Under the pieces are notes generated by a model. That model had not been told where the DNA came from and ran no database searches. It was given only the letters and a program-made list of their open reading frames with translations. Made by a program: the position numbers and the translations under genes. Positions 38,416 to 46,777 of a DNA stretch of 53,580 nt are shown in pieces (positions within the stretch are counted from its first letter, which is position 1; each line of letters starts with the position of its first letter). Source of the stretch: an uncultured Pelagibacteraceae bacterium (GTDB lineage Bacteria; Pseudomonadota; Alphaproteobacteria; Pelagibacterales; Pelagibacteraceae); contig CACEDG010000007.1 in NCBI GenBank assembly GCA_902558225.1, positions 1 through 53,580 on the forward strand, read 5' to 3'.

Positions 38416-39519
38416 CTAATTTACCACTTTCTTTTTTAATTCTGGTAAAGGCAAATAAGGAACTACGCCTGAACCAGCATTTTTTTCAATAATTACTTTA
38501 TCAATATCAGCTAAAACTTTTTCCATTGTTTCTAAATACATTCTTTCCTGAGTTACAGATTTGGCATTTTTATATTCATTATAAATTGCAAGGAACCTGC
38601 TCGCCTCACCTTCTGCTTTTGCTACAACTTCTTTCTTATAAGCTTCTGCAGCCTGTAAAATTTTTGCAGCTTCACCCCGAGCTCTTGGAATTACATCATT
38701 GGCATAAGCTTCTGCCTCGTTTTTAGATCTTTCCATGTCAGCTCTTGCAGCCTGTACATCCCTAAATGCATCAATAACTTGATCTGGTGGGTCAGCTTTT
38801 TGAGTTTGCACCTGTGTAATTTGAATTCCACTAGTGTACTCATCTAAAATTTTTTGGATAATTTCTTGAGTATCAGTTTCAATTAGGGATCTTCCCTCTG
38901 TTAAAATTGGTTGAATATCAGACCTTGCAATTACTTCTCTCATCGCAGTTTCTGCTGCCGCTTTAACTGTACCCTCTGGATCTTGAATTTTAAATAAGAA
39001 ATTTCCAGCATCTTTAATTACCCAAAATACTGAAAAATCGATGTTAACGATATTTTCATCCCCAGTTAACATTAAACTTTCTTGTGGCACATCAGCAACT
39101 CCGCCAGATGACGAAAACCCACTATCTCTTTCTGATCTAAAACCGATGTCAATTCTATTTACTTTGGTAACTTTTGGTGTCAGTACATTTTCTACTGGGA
39201 AAGGAATATGATAGTTTAATCCTGGTTGAGTAGTTTTAACAAACTTTCCAAATCTTAAAACTACACCTTGTTCATCTGGTAAAACTCTGTAAAGGCCACT
39301 AGCTAACCAAATAAAGCCTAGAATTAATAAAACTAATATTGCTTGTTTTCCTCCAGAAGAACTGCCGCCTGGTAAAAATTTTTTTATTTTCTCTTGAAAC
39401 TCACGAATAATTTTATCTACGTCTGGTGGTGTTGGACCTCTTCCGGAACCATTTCCGCCTCCACTTCCTGGAGGTGTTCCCCAAGGACTTCCACCTCTTT
39501 GCTGAAAATCGTCTGACAT
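38416..39519 (-). CDS. hflK: HflK, SPFH-domain partner of HflC
   Basis: The 367-residue protein has a Gly/Pro-rich cytoplasmic N-terminus (SPWGTPPGSGGGNGSGRGPT), typical of HflK, and a membrane helix at about residues 59-80. The SPFH domain follows (YRVLPDEQGVVLRFGKFVKT) with an alanine-rich coiled coil. It would assemble with HflC as a regulator of FtsH. It is the first gene of the hflK-hflC-DUF2065-protease run and is divergent from mrp. Confidence 0.95.
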   Translation of the reverse strand: MSDDFQQRGGSPWGTPPGSGGGNGSGRGPTPPDVDKIIREFQEKIKKFLPGGSSSGGKQAILVLLILGFIWLASGLYRVLPDEQGVVLRFGKFVKTTQPGLNYHIPFPVENVLTPKVTKVNRIDIGFRSERDSGFSSSGGVADVPQESLMLTGDENIVNIDFSVFWVIKDAGNFLFKIQDPEGTVKAAAETAMREVIARSDIQPILTEGRSLIETDTQEIIQKILDEYTSGIQITQVQTQKADPPDQVIDAFRDVQAARADMERSKNEAEAYANDVIPRARGEAAKILQAAEAYKKEVVAKAEGEASRFLAIYNEYKNAKSVTQERMYLETMEKVLADIDKVIIEKNAGSGVVPYLPLPELKKKVVN

Positions 39520-39530
39520 ATGGCAATCTA

Positions 39531-39536
39531 TATAAT
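39531..39536 (+). promoter_or_regulatory. Candidate -10 box for mrp in the hflK/mrp divergent region
   Basis: A perfect TATAAT lies 34 bases upstream of the mrp ATG in the 51-base gap between the divergent genes hflK and mrp. No convincing -35 element is present at the normal distance. In AT-rich DNA a chance match is possible, so confidence is limited. Confidence 0.4.
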
Positions 39537-39570
39537 GTCTTTATTTGGAAAAACAAGTTAAGATCCCTTT

Positions 39571-40395
39571 ATGCCTAAAGAAAAACCAGAATTAAGTGAC
39601 GCAATGCGTGCTAAAATGAGTAGAAAAACACCTGAGAAAAATCCAATTCAGGGTACTAAATTTACAATAGCAGTTTCCAGTGCAAAAGGTGGTGTAGGAA
39701 AATCTACTTTCGCAACGAATCTTGCTCTTGCACTAAAAAGTACTGGGTGCAAAGTTGGTTTACTAGATGCGGATATTTATGGGCCATCTATACCTAAAAT
39801 GTTTGGCATTGATGAAAAGCCAAAAAGTGATGGTCAAAAATTAGAACCCGTTATGAAGTTCGATATTCAGTGTATGTCTATTGGTTTTTTAACTGATCAA
39901 CAAACACCAATGATTTGGCGAGGGCCTATGGTAACTAGCGCCATTAAAACTTTTACACAAAAAGTAAATTGGAAAGATCTCGATTTCATAATTGTCGATA
40001 TGCCTCCAGGCACGGGTGATACGCAATTAACTTTTTCACAAGAAATAAAAATGGATGGAGCAATAATAGTTTCAACTCCTCAAGAAGTTGCTCTTTTGGA
40101 TGTTAAAAGAGGGATTAAGATGTTTGATAAGCTAGGTGTTAAGATTTTAGGCTTAGTTGATAATATGAGTTACTTTACTGGAGATGATGGAAAAAAATAC
40201 CACTTATTTGGTGAAGGTGGTGTTAAAAAAACTGCTGAGGAATTTGACAAAGAATTTTTAGGTGAAATTCCAATTGATCCTAAAGTTGGAAAATTTGGTG
40301 ATCAGGGTACCCCGATAGTTGAAGTTGATCCTAATAATAAAATTTCAAAAATTTATTTAGAATTAGCTAAAAAAATTAAGTCTAGTTTTGAATAA
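39571..40395 (+). CDS. mrp: Mrp/ApbC-family P-loop ATPase (Fe-S cluster carrier type)
   Basis: The 274-residue protein has a deviant Walker A KGGVGKST at about 39-46, the metal/ATP motif VDMPPGTGDTQLT and GLVDNMSYFTGDDGKKYHLF. It lacks the N-terminal DUF59 domain found in longer Mrp proteins. The CPxC pair that usually follows NMSYF is replaced by non-cysteine residues. Known family members load Fe-S clusters on target proteins. Without the CxxC the cluster-binding mode is uncertain. It is transcribed alone, divergent from hflK, and its stop is 4 bases from the convergent propeller gene. Confidence 0.9.
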   Translation: MPKEKPELSDAMRAKMSRKTPEKNPIQGTKFTIAVSSAKGGVGKSTFATNLALALKSTGCKVGLLDADIYGPSIPKMFGIDEKPKSDGQKLEPVMKFDIQCMSIGFLTDQQTPMIWRGPMVTSAIKTFTQKVNWKDLDFIIVDMPPGTGDTQLTFSQEIKMDGAIIVSTPQEVALLDVKRGIKMFDKLGVKILGLVDNMSYFTGDDGKKYHLFGEGGVKKTAEEFDKEFLGEIPIDPKVGKFGDQGTPIVEVDPNNKISKIYLELAKKIKSSFE

Positions 40396-40399
40396 AGTC

Positions 40400-42502
40400 T
40401 TAGTTAATATTTGAAATTTTTACAAAAAGTCCATAATCAGGATCTTTTTTAAATAGATCATAATGGCTATCAATATTTATATTAAAGTTATTCAACTCTC
40501 TGTCGTGAGATAATTTAGCAGAAGTGTCTTGAATGGACATTGAATAAAGTGATCTACTAGAATTTTTATAGTCAAATGCAATTATAAAATTATCATTCTT
40601 GTTATTTTTAGCTTGATCTCTAGTGTATTTGGTCATTAAGGTTAAACCGTTATTTGAAATAAAATCAAACCCAATAGAACTATTTAAATTATGAGTAGAA
40701 TTATTTATATCTTCCAGAATGTAACTACTTCCATCAGAGGTGTATGAAAATTTTTGTTTAGAAGATGGGCTCATATCAGCATAATATTCAAAATCAAAAA
40801 AAGGAATTATTGTTCCCATATTCAAATCAAATGTATTATCAATACTTGATCCTAAAGAAGTAATAAAATTTCCAACATACTGTTCTTGAAATTTTAAATT
40901 AATTCCCTCAGCACCAGCTTCTGTATATGCTCCGTAGTGTGTTAATCCATAATTTATTTTTAATTTTGGTGTAAAATTAAATTTATTATTTGTAAGAGTA
41001 TCTCTTAAACTTAAAGACCCAAATAATTGTTCTCCATATCTTTCACCATTAGTCGAAGCGGAGCCACTATTATTTATTAAATCTGAATTTATAAAACTTA
41101 GGCCCATTAAATGATCAATAAATCGGTCTTCTCCTTTAGGTCTACTTTCATAAAAAGTTAAACTAAAAGAATTCATATCCAGTGCACTTCCAAGATCTCC
41201 TACATCAACATCATCACTACCAAATCTTAGTGCAATACCTCTCATTATATCATCCGCGCCCTTTTTGTCTGCTCCAAGAGTAATCGCAGAAGAGCTTAAA
41301 TCTTTTGAGGAGGAATTAGATGTATCTCCAGATGTACCAATACTGATTGTACCTTCACTCCAAAATGACCAACCCAAATTTCCAGAAGTTAGTTCATTAC
41401 TATTATCATTTGAGAAATAAAGAGGAATTAAACTATCTGATAAAGTATTTAACATTTCATTTTTAAATTGGAATTTGATGTTTTGATTAGTTAAATTTAT
41501 TCTTCCACTATTTCGTCTTAACCATTCCATACGATTTAAAACTGGATAAGTAGTATGTTGTATCAATTTTTTTGATGCCTCTGACTGACTTTCTATTGAG
41601 GCAACATCATCTTTATTTGCTGTTGGATCAATACAATTGATGACACCAAAACCACAAGTTAAATCATATTCAGAAACATCTCTATTAGCAGTATTATTTT
41701 TTGAGTCTAAAACAAATAATTTAGAACCATCATCACTAAATGCAATTCCTGAAGGTTCATCAATTTCGTCTGAAAGGTCGTAACCCCCACTTTCAAGTGT
41801 TACATTAGATAAATCAAAAGGTGTACTTAGTGTGAATTCTTTAATTTTATCGGTGCTTTTTCCTGTAATGTACATTTTAGTTCCATCAGCACTAAATGCA
41901 AATCCTTGTGGTTGCCCATTTATTTTTGCTAAAGTTTTGCTGCTTGTTCCATTATATTGTTTTTGAAGAACTGCGTTTGAGAGATCAAAGGGACTACCCA
42001 ATGAATATTGTTTAATCGAGTCAGCACCTGTCTGATCATAAATAAAAAGTTTTGTTCCATTCGTATTAAATGCGATAGCTACAAATTCCAAACCGTCCCC
42101 ATTAAAATATGTATTCTGATGTACGCTGGTTGAAACATCATAGGCAGTTGATAAATTATACTCATTTATTTCTTCATCACCTGCTCCAGCAAGAAATAAT
42201 TTTGTACCATCAGAATTAAATTTTATATCTGTTGCATCATCGTCTTCCGAACCATGATCATATTCATTAGAACTTATGGTAGCAGTTGAAATATCAAAAG
42301 CTGTAGATAAATCAAATTCAAAAATTTTATTTTGAGTCTTTCCAACAACAAACATTTTAGTTCCATCTGGTTTAAATGTTATTCCATGTGCAAGTCTTTG
42401 CGTAACACCTTTGCTGTCAACATATCCACTCACAGCTCCAAAAGCATTAACATTCAATGAGAGAAAAATGATTATGAAAGTTATTTTTTGTATAAGTTTC
42501 AT
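40400..42502 (-). CDS. Exported beta-propeller protein with autotransporter-like beta-barrel C-terminus
   Basis: The 700-residue protein has a signal peptide (about residues 1-23). Five visible repeats of about 50 residues span 30-285, with consensus F(K/S)xDGTK(M/L)F followed by EF(D/T)LSTxFDxS, blades of a propeller. A linker carries two cysteines (LTCGFGVINC). From about 345 to the end the pattern fits an autotransporter barrel: LGWSFWSEGTISIG, then SFSLTFYESRPKGEDRFIDH, followed by alternating amphipathic strands. The last residues (GLFVKISNIN) do not end in the usual aromatic residue. It would be an outer-membrane, surface-displayed protein of unknown ligand. It follows thyX by 27 bases on the same strand. 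Confidence 0.75.
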   Translation of the reverse strand: MKLIQKITFIIIFLSLNVNAFGAVSGYVDSKGVTQRLAHGITFKPDGTKMFVVGKTQNKIFEFDLSTAFDISTATISSNEYDHGSEDDDATDIKFNSDGTKLFLAGAGDEEINEYNLSTAYDVSTSVHQNTYFNGDGLEFVAIAFNTNGTKLFIYDQTGADSIKQYSLGSPFDLSNAVLQKQYNGTSSKTLAKINGQPQGFAFSADGTKMYITGKSTDKIKEFTLSTPFDLSNVTLESGGYDLSDEIDEPSGIAFSDDGSKLFVLDSKNNTANRDVSEYDLTCGFGVINCIDPTANKDDVASIESQSEASKKLIQHTTYPVLNRMEWLRRNSGRINLTNQNIKFQFKNEMLNTLSDSLIPLYFSNDNSNELTSGNLGWSFWSEGTISIGTSGDTSNSSSKDLSSSAITLGADKKGADDIMRGIALRFGSDDVDVGDLGSALDMNSFSLTFYESRPKGEDRFIDHLMGLSFINSDLINNSGSASTNGERYGEQLFGSLSLRDTLTNNKFNFTPKLKINYGLTHYGAYTEAGAEGINLKFQEQYVGNFITSLGSSIDNTFDLNMGTIIPFFDFEYYADMSPSSKQKFSYTSDGSSYILEDINNSTHNLNSSIGFDFISNNGLTLMTKYTRDQAKNNKNDNFIIAFDYKNSSRSLYSMSIQDTSAKLSHDRELNNFNINIDSHYDLFKKDPDYGLFVKISNIN

Positions 42503-42529
42503 TGATAGTTTATATTTTTTTTTGGTGGA

Positions 42530-43477
42530 CTATATCAACTTATCTTTTAGATCAAAAGCAGTCATTAGCTCATTCCATTCTCGCTTAGATAATCCTGATT
42601 TTTCAGCATCAATTTCTTCCCCACTAATCAATTTTTGAATTATCTTTTTGCCTTTTGAGGACACTTCAGTTCCACCCACTCTATAATCCATAAATGCATC
42701 ATATGTAATTGGTACCCATTTTTTTACTGTATCAAGCATAGCATCTGCATAAGCTCTGATTTCATATTGAGCGTGATGATCTGCTCTTAATCTTAAAAAA
42801 TTCATTAAATTTAAAAGGTCTGTTTTCCAGTACCACTGCGTATAGGTGTTTAAAGTTAAATTCATTCTTGCAAGCTCTCTTGCTAAACCAACTTGTTTTT
42901 CATCAATTACTGAACCATCATATCGCTCGTTAAGCATAGTTTCGTAATTATCATAAGTTTGCTCAGCATCTTTTTTTAACAAATCTAAAACTTTTTTTGC
43001 TTGATCTCCTGTAAGTACATCGCCTCTGCCTTGTCTGTTACTTTGAGATTGGGCAGCTAAATTTTCAACAGTAGGTAAATAAAATTCTTTATCCAAAATA
43101 GAGTATCTTGCAGAATACTCATTTACATTCGCTGTTCTATGTCTGATCCATTGTCTTGCAATAAAAATTGGCAGTTTAACATGATACTTTATTTCACACA
43201 TTTCAAATGGAGTGCTATGCCAGTGTCTCATTAAATATTTTATTAAACCCGAGTCTGTAGAAACTTTTTTTGTACCTTTGCCGTAAGAGACTCTAGCTGC
43301 TTGAACTATAGATGTATCATCGCCCATATAATCAATTACTCTTATAAAACCATGATCCAAAATAGGAATTGCCTCATATAAGATTTTTTCAAGCTCTGAT
43401 ACAGTAACTCTTTTAGTTATATTTTCTTGAGACTGTTGATCTTTAATTTCTTGTTGCTGTTCTTTAGTTAATTTCAT
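42530..43477 (-). CDS. thyX: Flavin-dependent thymidylate synthase ThyX
   Basis: The enzyme methylates dUMP to dTMP using methylenetetrahydrofolate and FADH2. The 315-residue protein carries the ThyX signature [15 protein letters not shown] at residues 112-126 and a downstream [17 protein letters not shown] segment contributing to the FAD/dUMP site. An N-terminal extension of about 25 charged residues and a C-terminal tail make it longer than minimal ThyX. ThyX instead of ThyA lets dTMP synthesis proceed without making dihydrofolate. The gene is divergent from the adjacent ssrA. Confidence 0.95.
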   Translation of the reverse strand: MKLTKEQQQEIKDQQSQENITKRVTVSELEKILYEAIPILDHGFIRVIDYMGDDTSIVQAARVSYGKGTKKVSTDSGLIKYLMRHWHSTPFEMCEIKYHVKLPIFIARQWIRHRTANVNEYSARYSILDKEFYLPTVENLAAQSQSNRQGRGDVLTGDQAKKVLDLLKKDAEQTYDNYETMLNERYDGSVIDEKQVGLARELARMNLTLNTYTQWYWKTDLLNLMNFLRLRADHHAQYEIRAYADAMLDTVKKWVPITYDAFMDYRVGGTEVSSKGKKIIQKLISGEEIDAEKSGLSKREWNELMTAFDLKDKLI

Positions 43478-43521
43478 GAATAAATTATTGAATCTTAAAT
43501 AATTACTTTTATATTAATAGG

Positions 43522-43800
43522 GTTGGCTTGCCAACTATGACGATAAATGAATTTCGTAATAACCATTGCGGACGTGGGGGCAGTACCCACCACCTCCACC
43601 ATTTACAACTTATGGGGGTGACATAGATTCGACGGGTGACTAAAGGCTATTCTTTCGTTCGGAATTGTACCTCCGTAAAGGGCTATTTTATAATTGCTAA
43701 CGAAAGTTATGCACTTGCTGCTTAATTAACTATGTTAATTTTGTAGTCGGGGTTTGGGGCACCTGGCAACAGAACGCCCCTTATTAAAGGATTTCCTTAT
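43522..43800 (+). ncRNA. ssrA: Circularly permuted two-piece tmRNA (ssrA)
   Basis: The acceptor piece comes first. Its T arm is stem GTGGG/CCCAC at 43574-43578/43586-43590. The 3' acceptor strand CACCTCC is at 43591-43597, followed by discriminator A and CCA at 43599-43601. A 12-base intervening segment (43602-43613) follows. The coding piece then starts with GGGGGTG at 43614-43620, which pairs with CACCTCC (one G-U). The tag frame GCT...TAA (43696-43725) encodes ANESYALAA, ending in the expected LAA. A GGGGC/GCCCC stem (43756-43780) follows the tag. This permuted order is typical of Alphaproteobacteria and rescues stalled ribosomes. The outer 5' and 3' limits are estimates. The T loop GGCAGTA lacks the usual TTC. 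Confidence 0.93.
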
Positions 43801-43825
43801 CCACACTTATTTTCTAAAAATAAAA

Positions 43826-43858
43826 TTCAATGAAGGTTCAATGAAGTTTCAATGAAGT
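43826..43858. repeat. Three tandem copies of an 11-base unit TTCAATGAAGK
   Basis: TTCAATGAAGG, TTCAATGAAGT and TTCAATGAAGT lie head to tail at 43826, 43837 and 43848, exactly 11 bases apart. They fall just downstream of the ssrA coding piece and before the end of the 59-residue gene. The period is about one helical turn. Function is unknown; it may be a simple tandem duplication. Confidence 0.85.
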
Positions 43859-43889
43859 TTGAAAACAATATTTGATATTAAATTACTTT

Positions 43890-43915
43890 GGAGATTTACA
43901 AATTTAAATATCTCC
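43890..43915 (-). terminator. Possible hairpin terminator after the ppdK operon
   Basis: GGAGAT (43890-43895) and ATCTCC (43910-43915) form a 6-bp inverted repeat with a 14-base A/T loop. It lies 22 bases beyond the stop of the small coiled-coil gene. There is no clean T run on the minus strand, so the role is uncertain. Confidence 0.3.
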
Positions 43916-43937
43916 TAAAACACCGATTTCCACAAAT

Positions 43938-44117
43938 TTATAATCTTTTGAATTGTTTTAATTGCTCCTCAAACTTAGCACGATCTTTTTGTAATTTTTC
44001 AATCATCTTATAAAATTGCTTCATTTGATCGTTAATTACTTTATTATTGCGCTTAATTTCTTTTTTTAACTCATTTACTGAATTTTTAATCTTTTTATCT
44101 TTGAACAACTTATTCAT
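43938..44117 (-). CDS. 59-residue lysine-rich coiled-coil protein coupled to ppdK
   Basis: ATG at 44117 overlaps the ppdK stop as TAATG, and the frame runs 59 codons to TAA. The protein (MNKLFKDKKIKNSVNELKKE onward) is almost entirely charged and helical, with heptad-like spacing through KQFYKMIEKLQKDRAKFEEQ, and is strongly basic. No family is recognised. The stop-start overlap and absence of frameshifts over 180 bases suggest a real small gene translated with ppdK. It could be a partner or regulator of the upstream enzyme, or a nucleic-acid-associated small protein. None of this is shown by sequence alone. Confidence 0.65.
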   Translation of the reverse strand: MNKLFKDKKIKNSVNELKKEIKRNNKVINDQMKQFYKMIEKLQKDRAKFEEQLKQFKRL

Positions 44118-46777
44118 TATTTTCTCTTAAGCTCTGCTTGAGCCGCGGCTAACCTTGCTATTGGTACTCTGTAAGGCGAACAAGACACATAATTCAAACC
44201 AGCTTTTGAACAAAAGTTAATACTTTTTGGATCACCTCCATGTTCGCCACAAATCCCTAATTTGATTTTTTTATTTTGTTCTTTTCCTTTTAGAACAGCT
44301 ATTTTGACTAAATCTTCAACTCCTTCATCAATTGATACGAATGGATCAATTGAAAAAATTTTATTATCAATGTAATCATTTAAAAATTTTCCACTATCAT
44401 CTCGACTTATTCCAAAAGTTGTTTGGGTCAAATCATTTGTCCCAAAACTAAAAAATTCCGCATGTTTTGCTATTTCTTTAGCTTTAATTGCCGCTCTTGG
44501 AAGTTCAATCATAGTGCCTACCAGGTAATCTACTTTAACTTTATTCTCTTTTTCTACTTGTCCAGCAACCCTAATCACTAAATCTTTCATAATCTTTATC
44601 TCTGCCTCAGTCGAAACAAGTGGTATCATAATCTCTGGAAAAGCAAATTTTTGTTTATTCTTCTTTAATTCAGTTAATGCCTCAAAAATTGCACGGCATT
44701 GCATTTCATAAATTTCAGGAAAAGAGATGCCCAATCTACAGCCTCTATGCCCTAACATAGGATTTTGTTCATGAAGTTCGTCAATTCTACTTTTTATATC
44801 GTTCAAATCTGTTCCAACTATTTTTGAAACTTCAGAAATTTCTTTTTCGGATCTTGGTAAAAATTCATGCAATGGTGGATCAAGCAATCTAACTGTGACA
44901 GGTAAACCTTGCATTATTTTAAATATTTCTACAAAATCTTTTTTTTGATGTGGCAAAAGTTTCTTAAGCGCTTTAGCTCTATCCTCTGAAGTTTTTGATA
45001 AAATCATTTCTCGAACAGATAATATTCTCTCTTCATCGAAGAACATATGCTCTGTTCTACAAAGACCTATTCCTTCCGCACCAAAATCTCTTGCCGTTTT
45101 TGTGTCTAATGGTGTTTCCGAATTTGTTCTTACCTTGAGTTTCCTAATATTATCTGCCCAACCCATTAATTTTGAAAAATCACCCGATATTTCAGGTTTT
45201 ACAGTAGGTACCTCTCCTTGAATTATTCTTCCTGTAGACCCATCAATAGTAATAATATCACCTTCTTTAATTTGCACTAATGACGTTTTAAAAATTTTTT
45301 TATCATAATTAATGTCAATTTCACTTGAACCAGAAACACAAGGTCGTCCCATTCCTCTTGCAACTACAGCCGCATGACTGGTCATACCGCCTCTTGCTGT
45401 TAGTATTCCCTTCGCAGCATGCATACCTTGGATATCCTCTGGTGAAGTTTCAACTCTAACTAAAATTGTGTCTTGCATCATATCATTTAATCTTTCTGCC
45501 TCCTCGGAAGTAAAAACTACTTTTCCACTCGCAGCACCTGGAGATGCGGGAAGTCCACTTGCAATCACTCTAAAATTGCTTTGCTCATTCAAAGTCGGAT
45601 GTAATAATGTATCTAGAGAATTGGGGTCAATTCTTAAAATGGCATCTTTTTTAGATATCAACTTTTCTTTGACCATATCTACAGCAATTTTAACAGCTGA
45701 TTTAGAAGTTCTTTTGCCAGATCTAGTTTGCAATATCCAAAGTTTATTTTTTTCAACTGTAAACTCTACATCTTGCATATCTTTATAATGTTTTTCTAAT
45801 TTTTTTAAAATTTTATGCAATTCCTTGTAAACTTTCGGCATTGACTCTTCCATCGATGCCTCACTAACTCTAGCCTCTTTCTTGGCTTTTTTTGTGATGT
45901 ATTGAGGCGTTCTTGTGCCTGCAACTACATCTTCTCCTTGAGCGTTTATAAGATACTCACCATAAATATCATTTGATCCATCTGATGGATTTCTTGTAAA
46001 GACTACGCCTGTAGCACAATCATTTCCCATATTTCCAAAAACCATAGACTGAACATTTACTGCAGTACCCCATTCAGATGGAATCTGATTTAATTTTCTA
46101 TAAATTTTTGCACGATTACTTTCCCAAGATAGAAATACAGCACTTATAGCACCAAACAATTGTTGATGAACATCTTGTGGAAAATCTTTTTTAGATTTTT
46201 CTTTAACTGTATTTTTGAAATCTTTAATTAGCCCATCCCAATCTTCCTCATCTAAATCAGTATCTAAAAGAACACCTTTTGTAAGCTTATAATTTTCAAT
46301 TAATTCTTCAAAATGATAACTTTCAACACCCATAACTACATTGCCATACATTTGAATAAATCTTCTATAACTATCCTTGGCAAATCTTCCATTTGAGGTT
46401 TTTTTAGCAAGCGCAACTACTGTCTTATCATTCAAACCAAGATTTAAAATTGTATCCATCATACCAGGCATTGAAACTCTAGCTCCAGATCTAACTGACA
46501 AAAGAAGAGGATTTTTTAGATCACCAAATTTTTTAGAAACATTTTTTTCTATTGCTTTAAGTTCTTTCTTAATTTGGCTAATCAATTTTGAATTTAATTT
46601 TTTTTTATCTTTATAAAATATTTCACAAACTTTTGTAGATATTGTAAATCCAGGAGGCACTGGTAAGCCCATTCTACCCATTTCAGATAGATTTGCCCCC
46701 TTACCTCCTAAAAGATTTTTAGGGAACTTTATCTTTTTTGTGTCTTTAGACTTGAAGTTTAAAATCAACTTATTCAT
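44117..46777 (-). CDS. ppdK: Pyruvate, phosphate dikinase
   Basis: The 886-residue enzyme interconverts pyruvate, ATP and phosphate with PEP, AMP and pyrophosphate. The N-terminal ATP-grasp domain contains LLGGKGANLSEMGRMGLPVP. The phosphohistidine domain has the swinging catalytic His in ARGGMTSHAAVVARGMG near residue 462. The C-terminal PEP/pyruvate barrel ends with the catalytic Cys in KLGICGEHGGDP. Length and domain order are typical of PPDK, not of PEP synthase. It overlaps glyS by 8 bases. In an organism like this it may serve gluconeogenesis or pyrophosphate-linked metabolism. Confidence 0.97.
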   Translation of the reverse strand: MNKLILNFKSKDTKKIKFPKNLLGGKGANLSEMGRMGLPVPPGFTISTKVCEIFYKDKKKLNSKLISQIKKELKAIEKNVSKKFGDLKNPLLLSVRSGARVSMPGMMDTILNLGLNDKTVVALAKKTSNGRFAKDSYRRFIQMYGNVVMGVESYHFEELIENYKLTKGVLLDTDLDEEDWDGLIKDFKNTVKEKSKKDFPQDVHQQLFGAISAVFLSWESNRAKIYRKLNQIPSEWGTAVNVQSMVFGNMGNDCATGVVFTRNPSDGSNDIYGEYLINAQGEDVVAGTRTPQYITKKAKKEARVSEASMEESMPKVYKELHKILKKLEKHYKDMQDVEFTVEKNKLWILQTRSGKRTSKSAVKIAVDMVKEKLISKKDAILRIDPNSLDTLLHPTLNEQSNFRVIASGLPASPGAASGKVVFTSEEAERLNDMMQDTILVRVETSPEDIQGMHAAKGILTARGGMTSHAAVVARGMGRPCVSGSSEIDINYDKKIFKTSLVQIKEGDIITIDGSTGRIIQGEVPTVKPEISGDFSKLMGWADNIRKLKVRTNSETPLDTKTARDFGAEGIGLCRTEHMFFDEERILSVREMILSKTSEDRAKALKKLLPHQKKDFVEIFKIMQGLPVTVRLLDPPLHEFLPRSEKEISEVSKIVGTDLNDIKSRIDELHEQNPMLGHRGCRLGISFPEIYEMQCRAIFEALTELKKNKQKFAFPEIMIPLVSTEAEIKIMKDLVIRVAGQVEKENKVKVDYLVGTMIELPRAAIKAKEIAKHAEFFSFGTNDLTQTTFGISRDDSGKFLNDYIDNKIFSIDPFVSIDEGVEDLVKIAVLKGKEQNKKIKLGICGEHGGDPKSINFCSKAGLNYVSCSPYRVPIARLAAAQAELKRK

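Noticed and set aside
43522..43535. GTTGGC-TT-GCCAAC hairpin considered as an independent terminator for thyX
   Set aside because: thyX is transcribed away from it. It lies at the expected 5' boundary of the tmRNA acceptor piece, so it is better read as part of that precursor.
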